Shown here piece after piece: positions 44,160 to 55,450 of a stretch of DNA of 64,000 nucleotides (positions are counted from its first letter, which is position 1; each line of letters begins with the position of its first letter). A program made the position numbers and the translations under genes. The stretch comes from Phlebotomus papatasi. Its lineage: Eukaryota > Arthropoda > Insecta > Diptera > Psychodidae. The notes beneath the pieces were generated by a model, which worked only from the letters and a program-made list of their open reading frames with translations, was not told the DNA's origin and did no database searches. The stretch lies in contig NC_077223.1 in the NCBI RefSeq assembly GCF_024763615.1, positions 86,366,627-86,430,626 on the forward strand. Reading direction: 5' to 3'.

Positions 44160-45400
44160 AAGTTTGTCCCAAACCTTCCCGATTTGGGGCAGTATGGGAC
44201 GCAAAAGGGGATGTTTGGGACGCATTTTTTCTCGCATAATTTGCATTATTGGAGCATGTTAATCAATTTTAAAGACTAGATTAAAAATATTTCTAACAGA
44301 AATAAAAATGTTTAATATTTAATTCATATTTAGAAATTAATATCAATCTTATTTGTACAATAGAGTCATTTTTTGTCATTCACTTATTCAATGTATTTTC
44401 TTCTTATTTACTGTTCTAGCTTTCTTTGCTTTTTTATTCTAAATATTGGAATCATATCATCATCAAATTCCTCAGACAAGTAGATTCTTTTGACACTTTT
44501 AGTTTTGAACTCATTAGTGGATTCCCGTTTGATTTTACGACAACTGCATAGTAACTGCTTTTCCTTGTTTATCTAGATGAGCTCTCGCCTTGTCTTTTCT
44601 GAGGAACTTGTGAGAATTGTAGAGGATACTGCTCAAGAAATTTTCGAGAAAATAGTTTTTAACGGGATTGTACAAAGGCCGAATATCAACAGGAGTAGAA
44701 ATTATTGATTCCCAAGACATTTATGGTTTAATTGTCTCTGTAGGCAACTGCTGAACTGCTGAAGTTTCCACGAGAGGGAGATTTCCAGTAGAAACTAGGC
44801 ATTACTCTCCATTTTGATAATAAAAAATTGCACGCCACCTACAATCTTGTCAAAAATCAACGTCCCATTCATCCCCGTTCAGGTGTCCCAAACATCCCCA
44901 CGTGTAGTTTTGGTATTTAAAACCTTTATGTAAAAAACAAGAGTGTATGATCATGGAAACTTTTATAAAAATATGTTCCCAGATTACACTGCTACCTAAT
45001 GAGATAAAAAAGTTTTGATTATATATCGTTGAAATAAAATACAAAGAGGAAAACTGAGACGTCAAAATATACAATTTTTATCATTTTTTTAAAAAATGTT
45101 CATAGAATTTAAACAATAGAAGTGAGGATATCCATTCTTATGGTCTCTACACACTATGAGATTTTTTTAAATGCCTTTTTAAAGAAAATTCCCCTATCCT
45201 TGTAGGCAGAAACGTCAGAATTTTTTAAAAAGGCCATTTTTGACGAAAATTGGTTCTAGTGTGTAGACACCATTAGTCAAGATACATTTTATTGTTGCCT
45301 ACGATTGAGTTGTGGTTAAATCCCATTTATTTCAAATTAATGAAAAAATCGCCTCGTCCCATACTACCCCTGTCCCAAACCTCCCCGGTCTCCCCTACTA
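44160..45400. repeat. Stretch bounded by GTCCCAAACCTTCCCG words
   Basis: TTTGTCCCAAACCTTCCCGA at 44164 recurs as CTGTCCCAAACCTCCCCGGT near 45371, and GGCAGTATGGGAC near 44190 faces GTCCCATACTACCCC near 45357. A third set (GTGTCCCAAACATCCCC) lies near 44884. This looks like an old element or a composite; its ends are not defined. It contains the MITE at 45141-45272. Confidence 0.4.
45141..45272. mobile_element. Tourist-like MITE, copy 3 of 3 (TTA target)
   Basis: A 132 bp element starting TGGTCTCTACACACTATGAG and ending CTAGTGTGTAGACACCA, with TTA at 45138-45140 and 45273-45275. The interior (AAATTCCCCTATCCTTGTAG) also matches copy 1 at 862. Confidence 0.85.
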
Positions 45401-45648
45401 AAATTCTAACCTTTAAAAATCCTTCCTATTTTCACCAGAATTTTAATTGGAAAATAATGTTTTCCAAGAATGGAAGCTATGACGAAAAATTTAAGATTAT
45501 ATCACTATAAAAAGTATTCGATTAACGAATGTCGAAATTCAGAAACAAATAAAACCGGAAAGCTCATTTTCATTTTTATTTGAAAACTTATTCCCAAGCT
45601 TATTCCCTGCTAAAGTAATTTTACAAATTATTCAAATAAAATATTGTA

Positions 45649-46361
45649 GGTGAATGTAGGCATGGTTCGTACACAGTGAACCATCAGATGATACGAATTT
45701 TGTCTTTGCAAAGAACTGTTTACCATTTCTTATCTTTTCTCAGGAGGGTACAGTAGACTCTCTCTCAATTCGGCATTTGGGGCAAAATGTCATCCGGTTT
45801 ATCTATAGATTTGAGCGTCAAAGCCTTTGTAAATTCCACAAAAAGCACTCAATTATAAAGAATCACGATAAAATGGGAAGAACTACAGCGAATTTTGAGC
45901 AAATTAGCTTCATAATTAAACGTGAAAATTGTCAACAAAATTTTTCACCCGATTGAAAAAGACGAAAAAGAGCCGATTGAGCGAGAGTCTACTGTAATAA
46001 CTTATCTATCCACATTGAGAGAAATCCGAAAAAGTCAAAATAACATTCCGGAAATGTTAATTTTACCCTGCAGTATTGATCCGAAATCGGTGTAAATAAT
46101 ACCCTTTTTAGGTGTATTATGGGTTAAAGTTACTCTTTTTTCTTGTTAATTTTACCCTCAAAAGGTGTAAAATTAACATTAAAAAATGTTAATATATTTT
46201 TACACCCGAAAGGTGTTAAATTTATGATGAAAAAATGTTAATCGTAACCTGTTTTTTTCCCAGTGTAATGGCTAAGAATTTCCGAACTAGCTCTTTGCAA
46301 CTAAAGAGAAAAATCGTATTCTTCGAAGGTTCACTGTGTGTGAACTATGCCTACATTCCCC
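45649..46361. mobile_element. GGGGAATGTAGGCATGGTTC MITE, copy 2, with inserts
   Basis: The left end GGTGAATGTAGGCATGGTTC and right end GAACTATGCCTACATTCCCC are flanked by TA (45647-45648; 46362-46363). Compared with the 216 bp copy at 40762 it is about 500 bp longer because of a Tigger-like MITE at 45751-45994 and a further insert at about 46015-46265, which begins CATTGAGAGAAATCCG and ends TTTTTTCCCAGTGTAATGG. Confidence 0.8.
45751..45994. mobile_element. Tigger-like MITE, CAGTAGACTCTC ends (copy 2)
   Basis: A 244 bp element, CAGTAGACTCTCTCTCAATT to TTGAGCGAGAGTCTACTG, flanked by TA. Related to 23712-24039. Confidence 0.8.
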
Positions 46362-46369
46362 TAATCCTA

Positions 46370-48130
46370 TATTATCTACCCAAGCAGCAATTTTTTCTTA
46401 AAATAGTCTTGTAGAATTCCCTAAGTAAGGCACTATAGAACCAAAAATCTATTAATTTACTTATAACGCTCTTGCTTCCATCACTGAGATTACTATAAGT
46501 AAAGTGGCGCACTCATAAGGATCTTAAGAGCTGCTATAGGAATTTCCACAGAAAATTTTCGCTTTAAGTCTTTTAAAAGTGTACTAAAAGACTTGTCTAA
46601 TACTTGGTTCTATAAGGCAGCTGTTTTGCTTCTTGGGTAGTTTGCTAAAACTTGATAACATTCAAAGCTCTATTCAAACAATGCAATTTGACTAAAATAT
46701 TTTATGGTTTTAAACTTTTATTTCCTCAATAGATCAAATCAATGGAGATTTTAAGAGTGACCAGCAAGCATAAAATGCATAAAAACATCCAAATGCACTT
46801 TTATACAACAATTTTCAATAAAAATACATTTTTGGGTGAGAGAGTGAAATCAAGGACTCAACATAAAGTCCATGAAGCAAAATCAATTTTTGAGGACTCT
46901 TGCTGAGGGAACTTCTCAATGGGGATTCCTCAAGTTCGTGCCAAAAATCTCTCTCATATGTCCTCGAGCTTGACTGTGGGTGGGCTATCCATGGGTTATG
47001 CCAGAAGTAAAAGAAAGAGCTTAGAGAAGATGCAGGAAGTAGGAAGCGATGGTTGATGGAGTTGAAGAAGTACGAAGAAAAAGAGATGACAATGAGATGA
47101 ATTTTATAGTGCACTTGAGTGCTTCACACTGGTTTTGTCTTTTACTGCCACAAACAGCATTCCTCCGTGGAATGTTTCAGGCGATATTTGCATATGAAAA
47201 ATGAAACCCACCAATTTCAGTGCAAAACCACGCGCAGCCTCCACTCTTGAGAAATTGGTCAATATCTGCCAGAGTTCGTGGTGATTTTAACACCTGTTGC
47301 CACTCTGGAAATCACTCGATGGCGTCCGAATTTCTGGGCAGTAGAGAAGGTATGCTTGCGGTGTCTATCAATTTAAGATTTCGGTCATTGATTCCCGCAC
47401 CAGCAAAAATTTTCCACCACCAACCATTTTGGCGGAAAAATGGTTTTGTGTCTCTTTCACTTCTCTTTAAATACATTTGTTTTTTTCTTCTTTAGTTTGG
47501 TTAAATCTGAAATTTATGCCGTGGCCGAGAGTCAATTAAGCCAGCCACCTTGTCTCGAGAATGTGGTCGTGATATTTTGAAATTGAAATCACTGAAAGAT
47601 GCCAAAATACCAATTTCCAATATATTCTCCTCTCTTTTCATCGAGATAAACGAGTTTAAAGTCACCGTGGTCACCATCTCTTCGGGTTTTGTCTTTAACC
47701 GTGGTGAAACAGTGTTTACAACATCGAGAGAGAGTGCGAATAAGTCGAAGGCTAAAAGCACATGATTATCCCACCCAGTTCAAAACACTTGGAATTCCGC
47801 CACAATTGCATTTATCTCTTTGGGGTTTTTCATTTAAAGAAAGGCCAGAAAAAATTATTGTGAAGAATGCGCAAAATTTTCTGTCCAAGGATACAAAATC
47901 CAACAAAACCTCTGTCGAGTAATACGTGCTTCTGATCGGTGGCTTAGTCACATGGCTGATCTTCTCTAATTTCTCTTTCGGCAAGATTTTTGAGGAGTTT
48001 TTGACTTAGGAAACTGAGTATGAGAGCCATATGATCCACCCCAATTCGATAAACCACTAAAATTGATTGTAATTTAGGTTTTCGAGAACTTCAGGAAATA
48101 TACTAAAAACCTCCAAAATCTTTACTGCTG
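46370..48130. other. Unique non-coding stretch
   Basis: No gene is supported. From 46700 to 48000 the composition is balanced and non-repetitive, and several open frames (46815-47114, 47220-47495, 47501-47984) overlap on both strands. None has a domain, so none is called. The segment would be a good place to look for conserved regulatory DNA or an unannotated exon. Confidence 0.4.
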
Positions 48131-48137
48131 TAATATA

Positions 48138-48569
48138 GGGTAAGTGTGCCAAATTCCGGCCAGCTTGCAATTTCGGCCACCTATTTGTTCCTCGAATTTC
48201 CATGAACTTTTAGATTTTACGTACTCTAGAGATTATACAATGCAAAAGAATAACAAAAATGTAGCTTCGACAAACGAGATGACAGATGACGTGAAAAAGA
48301 TATTGGAAGAACTCCCGAAGGGCAAGGAACTATCAGAATGAAGGTGGCCGAAATAGGGCACCAAAGCTATGTCTATATTTTTATTCATTTTAAAATGTAT
48401 TGAGAATGATTTTAGAGTAAATAAAGATGGTAAACTCTTTACAAGGTTCCAAGCAACACTCTTTCAGAAGAAAGAATAAAAAAAATCAATTTATATTTAA
48501 AATATTACATTTCAAACTTGAGACTTTGACGCTTGCATGCAACGATGCCGAAATTTGGCACACTTACCC
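48138..48569 (+). mobile_element. psq-type MITE, cleanest copy
   Basis: A 432 bp element from GGGTAAGTGTGCCAAATTCC to GAAATTTGGCACACTTACCC, flanked by TA (48136-48137; 48570-48571). The plus strand from 48240 encodes MQKNNKNVASTNEMTDD and then VKKILEELPKGKELSE before a stop, a decayed psq-like helix-turn-helix start. Used here as the reference for the family. Confidence 0.85.
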
Positions 48570-48814
48570 TACCTTCTACTTGGACTGAAAATTGCTACTG
48601 TTGATATTCAAGACACTTTGAAATTCGAACAGAAAATCGTGTGATCCACTTGTCGGTACTAAAATATCGAGTCAAAATGATTTTTTTTCTTTTGAAACCT
48701 ATCAACGATTTTCTTTTCTAGGATAAAAGTGAGTCATTGTGCTCAGGTAGATTATTGAATCTGTATCGAGCAAGTAAAAATAATAAATTAGAGAAACAAA
48801 CCAATAATAATTTA

Positions 48815-49690
48815 CAGTACCGGCCAAAAGTTTCTTGACAAAGCCATGTTTGAGAAATCAGGTGGAAAATATGATAGAAAAAATTACTTTTTGAAATTTT
48901 TCTTTTCGTAAAAGAATTGCCTACAATCTGTAAATGTTATTTAGGGGAAACTGGGGCACCACCAAACACGGGGTAGCATCAAACACTAATTTTTATTTCT
49001 AAACTACTTGAACTATCTCAACCATTTTATCAGTAGAAAAGCATCCCTATAGTGCCTATAAATGCCTATAGGTCTTGTCCTCTCAAGTCGAATATCTGAT
49101 TAAAAAATCGTAGTATTTGGTGCTACCCCGTGTTTGGTGATGCCCCAGTTTCTCCTATGTGTTTCTAAAAAATTAATTAATTTTATTTCATTTTAAAAAT
49201 AATTCTTTTCCAAAAGTTGATCATTTTTGACCGGCTAAGTTTTTTGACAATTTTAAAAAGTGGCTCAAAATGGTCAAATACGTGCAATCAACATCCGATT
49301 ACTAGTTATATTATGAATTTATGTTATTTAAGAGGCAAATGGTCAGTTCGTACCTTTCTAAAGTTTTCAGTTGTCAATATTATGCACATAAAAGTAATGA
49401 TAAACAATAATGTAGTTTTTGTTAATTTAAAATTCAGGTTAAAGTTTCAAGTGAAAAGAACTTAAAAGACGGGAAATCGTCCAGAGATACTTCGGAATGA
49501 ATCTGCGTCGTTGTTTGTCTAATTTTATGGAAAATCACCACAGGATATACGTAAAATCGTCAGAATTTATAGTGTCAAGGCACACGTACATCCGAAAAAC
49601 GCTATTGGCAGGTCCAGGTTTTAACTCAGAGGGTTGAAAACCACATGGTAAGTAACCCTAGCGATATCTAACCCAAAAATTCATAATTAG
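48815..49690 (+). mobile_element. Possible Tc1-like relic
   Basis: After a TA at 48813-48814 the sequence reads CAGTACCGGCCAAAAGTTTC, like the ends of Tc1-type transposons. At about 49530 the plus strand reads SPQDIRKIVRIYSVKA and then KNAIGRSRF, which resembles a Tc1 helix-turn-helix (KSxxEIAKIxxxSxxTV ... GRPR) with a deletion. No right terminus was found and the MITE 48944-49155 is inserted. Confidence 0.4.
48944..49155. mobile_element. MITE with GGGGAAACTGGGGCACCACC ends
   Basis: A 212 bp element from GGGGAAACTGGGGCACCACC to GTGATGCCCCAGTTTCTCC, flanked by TA (48942-48943; 49156-49157). CAAACACGGGGTAGCA at the left pairs with TGCTACCCCGTGTTTG at the right. Confidence 0.85.
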
Positions 49691-49699
49691 TTGGTTACT

Positions 49700-51165
49700 G
49701 AAGAGTAACGGGCCCCAAATATTACAAATATAAATAACAAATTAAGCAAAGTAGTAAGAATGTTTGGGTGACTTCTAGAATTTCATATGTAAGGTAGTCC
49801 AATATGAATGAAAGGTTTTAATTTTACTTAAAACACGTTAAAAAAGTTAATCTGCCTTCAGATTACCAAAGAGAGAAAGAAAGCCACGAAGAAGTAAGTA
49901 CAAGACTTTACATTCGAGAATACTTCTTCGTTGTTTTTCCCTTTTGCCATTTAAAACTGTGAGGAAATCTCAAAGTTCTAAATTATACATGATTCCAAAT
50001 TGCCTCAACTTACTCTACTTGTTTACTACCGAGATTAAATTAAAACAAAAGCATTAAACATGAGAAAGATAAGTCATTTACAGATACTTTACCGATTAAT
50101 TGCCAATATCAGGACCTTTTCAAAAAATCCAGATTATTTAAATGGATTGAAAAAAACCCCTCGGAGCGGTTAAACTTTGACCTTCAAAAAATCAAGATGG
50201 TGATTTTTTAAGTCATAGGTATGCATGGACCAAATGTTCACATGGACTATCTCAAAAACTTTATCAAAAATAGAAGAAATAGTAAGGGTCGTTTTCAAAA
50301 CAAACAAGAGAACCGTCGTGTTTTGGTGGGACGGTAGGCGGTGAGGTGAAAAATGAAGGTCACAATAATGGTCCTTGGATCGACATATGCCGAGAAAGGG
50401 GGGGGGGCTGAAGACCTGAATGCCGTATCTCCCATCGTTTTGCCTATAGTTGGGTAATAAGTTTACTGATAGAAAAATGAATATTTAAAAAATATTAGGT
50501 ATTTACAGATGCTATAGGGTCGAAGGAACACCTGTTCGACAGGAAACCCTTATTGACACTTTTGTCAAAATCTTGCAATTTATTTAAAGTATCTATTAAA
50601 ATGTAAATAATATGAAGTTTTTTCCTTAGTCTACGTTTTCTGATCTCAAACAGAGAGGGTCCGCCCCTCTTACATTGTTTGATAAAGAAAAAAATTGAAA
50701 GAAATGATAAGAACAAAATTACATTCTCATTACATGAAATGAAGAATGAGAAAAAGAGAAAAGAAAAGAATCATAGGAAAAATAGCAAAAATTAAGCAAA
50801 AAGAAAAAAATGTTACTAGCTGTCATCTGACCCAGACTGATATTGCGTTGTAATGCTATCCTGTGAAATTCTAGCACTCACAAGGAGAGAGTTGTAAAGG
50901 ACAACCCCGTCAACAAAAAGTATTCGCGAATACTGGTTCGAGTGAGCTCTCGGAACCAGAAGTTCACGAACCCTGATCGATACTCCAGGAATCAAGAGTG
51001 AGGCTCTATAAGTGTTCCTTTCATTCTACCGATTCTTTACCGATTGAGACGGATACAGCCGAGTTGGAAATTTCAATACCTTTTTTATTGGGTGTCATCA
51101 AAGATCGGAAGTTAATATCTGTTATCGTTTATGCTCCAAGTCGGTGACAAATTGAAAAAAAGTGG
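49700..51165. other. AT-rich DNA with repeat fragments
   Basis: No gene is supported. It holds a decayed right half of the GGTAAAATGAGGTAATTTGG MITE (about 49940-50017) and a truncated reversed copy of the 36594 element (50514-50635). The frame at 50495-50716 covers the latter. Confidence 0.5.
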
Positions 51166-51172
51166 AATATTA

Positions 51173-52033
51173 GGGAGCATGGGGCAATTTCACACATGCA
51201 TTACTGTCAAAAGTACTCATTTTAGGGTAATAAATTATTATTTAGGATTTATGCTGTATGTTTTTAAATAACCAATACCCAAAAGAGAAACTAATAATGG
51301 GGTTTAACTATTTGAATAAGATTCATATTCACAATGTATCACTAGACATTTTAATGGGTTTTGGATTAATCGTCGGCCTGTCCAGACTGAAAGAGTCCAG
51401 CTTTCCTCATTCGCTCAAAAGCTGCCTTGCCTATGCATATTTTTTTTTTTTGTAAAATTCATGATAAGGGCAGAATCACGACAGTAAAATGCTCACCGTC
51501 ACCATCAAAGCCCTCACCGTATTTCGTTAATTTACGCATTTTCATTATAATTCTTACGCAAATTCTCAATTACTGTGTTACCTTATCTCATACTCGGTGA
51601 CACTAGGTGAAAATAATATAAGAAAACTGAAGAAATAAAACGAAAATGCGATAAACGGTGAGCAAAAAAACTGTACAAAAAACTGTAGTAAAAAAATCCT
51701 ACAGCTTGTTTTGCTCACCGTTTATCGCATTTTCGTTTTATTTATTCAATTTTCTTAAACTATTTTCACTTATTGCCATCGAGTATGAGATAACGCAATA
51801 CGGTAATTGAGAATTTGCGTAAGAATTGCAAAGAAAATGCGTAAATCAACGAAATACGGTGAGGGCTTTGACGGTGACGGTGAGCATTTTACTGTCAATG
51901 TGATTCTGCCCTAATTTGCCTCCCTACGATCATTCTGGAGGACTTTTACAGCAACTACGGATACAGCAATGTATGATTTAGTAAATGCATCCTGTAAAAA
52001 AGTTTAACTGCGTGATACTACCCCACCATCCCC
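51173..52033. mobile_element. GGGAGCATGGGGCAA MITE, split by fold-back element
   Basis: The left end GGGAGCATGGGGCAATTTCA and right end TGATACTACCCCACCATCCC are inverted repeats, flanked by TA (51171-51172; 52034-52035). The fold-back MITE 51468-51911 is inserted in its middle. The termini are related to those at 48944. Confidence 0.75.
51468..51911. mobile_element. Fold-back Tourist-like MITE, copy 2 (TAA target)
   Basis: A 444 bp element from GGGCAGAATCACGACAGTAA to CTGTCAATGTGATTCTGCCC, flanked by TAA on both sides (51465-51467; 51912-51914). It matches 41585-42034 nearly throughout, including the loop. TAA and TTA are both TWA sites. Confidence 0.9.
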
Positions 52034-52545
52034 TACGACTCTTCCTTTGAATTCGAACAGTATTAGAAATGTTGGTGTTATTTTAAAATCTGTCTACAGG
52101 GACGGCAGGGACAGTACAATGTACAATGTTACACTGTTACAGTAAAATATTTAATATTAATTTATTATTTACTCAAACTAGTTGGTAAATTAATTAGCAT
52201 AATGTTTTTATTTATAGCCAAGACTCAAGAGATATATACATTTTAACCGGTACTTGAGCTTATTTAATGCTTATCAAGTTGATTAATTTATGACGATTTT
52301 TATGCATTAGCTCCACTTATCAGACAATTCAGTTCATCCAATCTTCATCAATATTGCGTCATTACTTTGTAATACAATAGAGTCAAGTATAAAAAAATAA
52401 TTTTTTTCCTAAACATTTTTAGCATGAAATGGAATTGAAAAATATTTTTGTCTTGCAGATGAACCAATGTATCAAGAAAAAATTATTTCGATAAACAAAC
52501 TCAAAAGCCACAACTGAGCCTTCTTGGAAGTAATTCATACTCTAC

Positions 52546-52800
52546 GTGAGATATGGTCATTTTTCTGCAGAAATTGTTTTGGTGTATCAATTAATGTTCA
52601 ATAAATTTGATATATTATTTCTGCTTTCTGCAATTTCTCAGATGGGATTCCTTTCTGTGACTCTCAGCACTTTGTCTCTCGTTAAAGTATTGGCTCTGTG
52701 GATTGCAGTTCGTGCTTGGATGCAAGTTATTGCAGAATGGGAAAAAATATGTCTATATGGTCATACAAAATCGCTACTCATAATTGAGAAAAGCACTTGA
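52546..52800 (+). pseudogene. Possible odorant-receptor-like exon
   Basis: The frame ends in GFLSVTLSTLSLVKVLALW, then IAVRAWMQVIAEWEKI and LLIIEKST. A strong acceptor-like sequence (TTTCTGCTTTCTGCAATTTCTCAG) directly precedes ATGGGATTCC at 52640, so the exon may start there. The run KxxxLWxxxxxxMxxIxEWEKI aligns by eye with AKNFFLWYHRNNLLYLLDKV of the intact receptor at 59228. A second acceptor-like site before 53011 leads to a hydrophobic frame (ILIAGIVPLGLVLRCL). The evidence is thin; it may be a decayed receptor or a chance frame. Confidence 0.35.
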
Positions 52801-53305
52801 CGACAAGTCCTGAGTTTTAAATCCTCTCACTTATACTCATTGGGTCAGCCTGATGGGCAATTAAGAATAATCCCATTGGTTGCATAAAGTAAGGATTTTT
52901 CAAAAAGCAATTTTCAGCTCTGAAATTGCCAAGAAAAAAGGTGGTCAAGTTCATTTTATGACCTGAAATGTCTGACCTGAAAGTAAATAAAGAGATTAAT
53001 ATTTCAGGGATACCAGCAGGACTTTAAGTTTGATTACTATTGTGATATTTGCATTCGAAGAATTTTGATAGCAGGAATAGTTCCTCTAGGGCTGGTCCTT
53101 CGATGTTTGTAGTGATTTTAACACTTTAATGACTATAGTAGATCAACCACCAGCAAGAAAACAATTTACCAAACCTACTTCAAAAATAAAAAAAAGGGTA
53201 GAATTACATTAACTGTCAAATCCCCATCGTATCGTTACAAGCCTCATCATTTAGCACAATTAGTTCAATTTGGCAAATTATTTTATTTTTTTACATTCAG
53301 GACTA

Positions 53306-54375
53306 GGGCAAGGGCTCATAATTCTGTCCAGTTTCTTATTTTGGACACTTTGAGGATAAAATTGGACACTAAAAATAAATTGATTAAAATTATGGATTTT
53401 TATTCCAATATTTGATGAATAATGGATTTTATTCAAATATTTGTTCTTTTTGGAAGATTTTGACACTAAATACGTTAAATTTTCAATATGATTTGAGTCA
53501 AAATTGCTTTGTTGAAAATTCAGTGTGAGCAATTGCTTACGAGAAATATGACAGAACTTTGTGCTTACTTCAGTCTTATTTAGCTGTGGTGAAGTACTAA
53601 CAATGTTTCTTCGCTTTTCCTGAGTGATATTATTGAATATTCATTGAATATTGTGTTGATTCACATTTATTGTGATTTGTACATTTGACCTTAAGTGAGA
53701 TTTGCCTTATGAATTAGATTTTTCGTGTGAAAAATGGGAAATTTTCTAAAAGATTCACCAGTGAGGTGATACTCCTTATATTGAACGGGTATTTTTCTCA
53801 CGAAATTTCGTGAAGTTTTAGCTTTTGTGATGACTAGGTTAGACAAATGCCTGGAGAAACAAAGGATCATCATCTCTACGAAAGAGATGTAACGAGAAAA
53901 GCCTTAAAAGGTCCCCGGAAAGGTCAAGGAATGCGCTAATCCGCACGTACTTGGAGTACCGAAGTCAACTCAGTTTAATGAATGATATGGAAAGTTTTCG
54001 GGTTTCTTGTGACATTCTACGGTTCCCTTACTTACATGAACTGGAACAGGACTTGGTAAGATTGGTTCATGAAATTAAGAACAATGGGCATCCTGTTGAG
54101 GCGGATTAGCTGTCCAAATTTACAGCCAAGTTGTCCAAATTAATAACCAAGTTGTCCAAAATTCGAGTCAAAGTCACCTCTACATGTCAATTCATTTTTA
54201 AATGTATTAAGACTAATTTTAGTAAAAACAAAGACAATAAACCCTTGCCAAGTTTCTAAACAACCTTTTTGAAAAGAGAGTAACAAAAAAGTCAATTAGT
54301 ATTGAAAATATCGCACTTAAAACTTAGAACATCGATGCTTATAAGCAGACTGTCCAAAATTATGAGCCTTTACCC
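53306..54375 (+). mobile_element. psq-type relic with GGACA subterminal motifs
   Basis: A 1070 bp element, GGGCAAGGGCTCATAATTCT at the left, AAAATTATGAGCCTTTACCC at the right, TA on both sides (53304-53305; 54376-54377). From 53847 the plus strand reads MPGETKDHHLYERDVTRKAL, KGPRKGQGM, then after a stop and a frameshift SART and LGVPKST. This is a psq-type helix-turn-helix, closer to the domain consensus than in the other copies. A sister subfamily of 6767-7780. Confidence 0.8.
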
Positions 54376-54439
54376 TATAGGCAGATACAACACTTCATAC
54401 CAACCAGTATACCTGCACACAGTATCGTTGTTAATTTTA

Positions 54440-54621
54440 ATTGCCAATAATAGAATGATCCGATATAAAAGCATATGTTTCTTGTTATAAATTTCCCATG
54501 GGAAACACAAATGTTTAATTAAAGGGCAAAATAATTCTATACTAACCGTCAACGGTTACATCACTTTGACTGAGCTCTTCAGTTTTTATTATATCTTTCA
54601 CAAAGTTGCATTACAGTCAGT
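54440..54621 (+). promoter_or_regulatory. Promoter-like region of the receptor pseudogene
   Basis: This stretch aligns with the DNA upstream of the intact receptor: TTAAAGGGCAAAATAATT against TGAAAGGGCAAAAAAATT, and CTTCAGTTTTTATTATATCTTTCAC against CTTCAGTTTTCAGCAGATCTTTCAC, at similar distances from the ATG. The distal part also aligns with the right edge of the window (63920-64000). It probably holds the elements that set receptor expression, but no known factor site is claimed. Confidence 0.6.
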
Positions 54622-54765
54622 ATGTCTGTGCAATCAAATTCGGAAATAATTTAATAAACTCAAGCTAAAACTTGAAATTGGGATCTCAATTGCGATTTTT
54701 AATGTTACAACTGAATCTCATTTCAGTTGTTGAATATTTCCAAGTTATATTGCATAGACATAACT
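54622..54765 (+). pseudogene. Odorant receptor pseudogene, decayed first exon
   Basis: Starting at ATG 54622, about 110 bases align with few gaps to the first exon of the intact receptor (59228): for example AATTGGGATCTCAATTGCGA against AATTGGGAATTTCGTATTCG, then TTTTTAATGTTACAACTGAATC against TTTTCACGTTACATCGGAATC. The frame is broken at once (MSVQSNSEII, then a stop at 54652), and similarity fades after about 54765; no later exon was found. It is best read as the remnant of a tandem duplicate. Confidence 0.7.
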
Positions 54766-54986
54766 GATGCGCTGGAACTTTGTAAAAGTTCTATTGCAGA
54801 CTGAAAAGATAGTTCAGTTGGTGTGTTCTTTGCCCGTTGTTGTTTCTTTGTAGGATACAGTATGCAATTCTTCTGCCATTTAATTAAAGCTTTTGATTTT
54901 ACGTGTTAAATATAAAACAAAAAATATGTACCATGTACTTATATATTTCTTTCTGCTATTGCAATGGAAGTTAATATCAAGGCTAG

Positions 54987-55450
54987 GGTAACGTGTCGTA
55001 TTTCGGGACACTTTATAGCACTTTCAAGTTTCAAACAGTTTAACGACTTATCAAATATTTTTTTTTCCTTGTTGATACAAATATTTATGTTTCTTATGCT
55101 ATCCAGAATAAGATTTTTATCGATAAATGTTTAAAAATGCATCATTTTTTATGCAAAATAGCAAAAAATGTAAAGAAGTAAGAGTGGTATATTTCGGGAC
55201 AGTTGGGTATTATTTCGGTAAAGACAAAAGTCGCTATAATGCAAATAAATTTCGCCAAGCCTAAGTATTTACCTTTAAGTTGAAGTTCTAAACTTCACTC
55301 TTTCATAAAAATTTTGTTTAAATTTCACTTGTAAAGTGACTTAAATCGAAAAAAAAACTAAGCAGTGTTTGTGTTGACATATGCAAAATTGACCACACTG
55401 AAGGTTTTATAAAAAATGAGATGTGACACTCACAAATTCACGCATATTTC
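54987..55450 (-). mobile_element. Half copy of the GGGTAACGTGTGGTATTTC MITE
   Basis: Begins GGGTAACGTGTCGTATTTCG after a TA and runs as the reverse complement of 40434 down to about 39975, ending near CACAAATTCACGCATATTTC. The other terminus is missing. Confidence 0.8.

Noticed and set aside
52083..52145. Possible small RNA hairpin near ACAGTACAATGTACAATGT
   Set aside because: The repeat of GTACAATGT is short and no precursor-like stem could be drawn with confidence.
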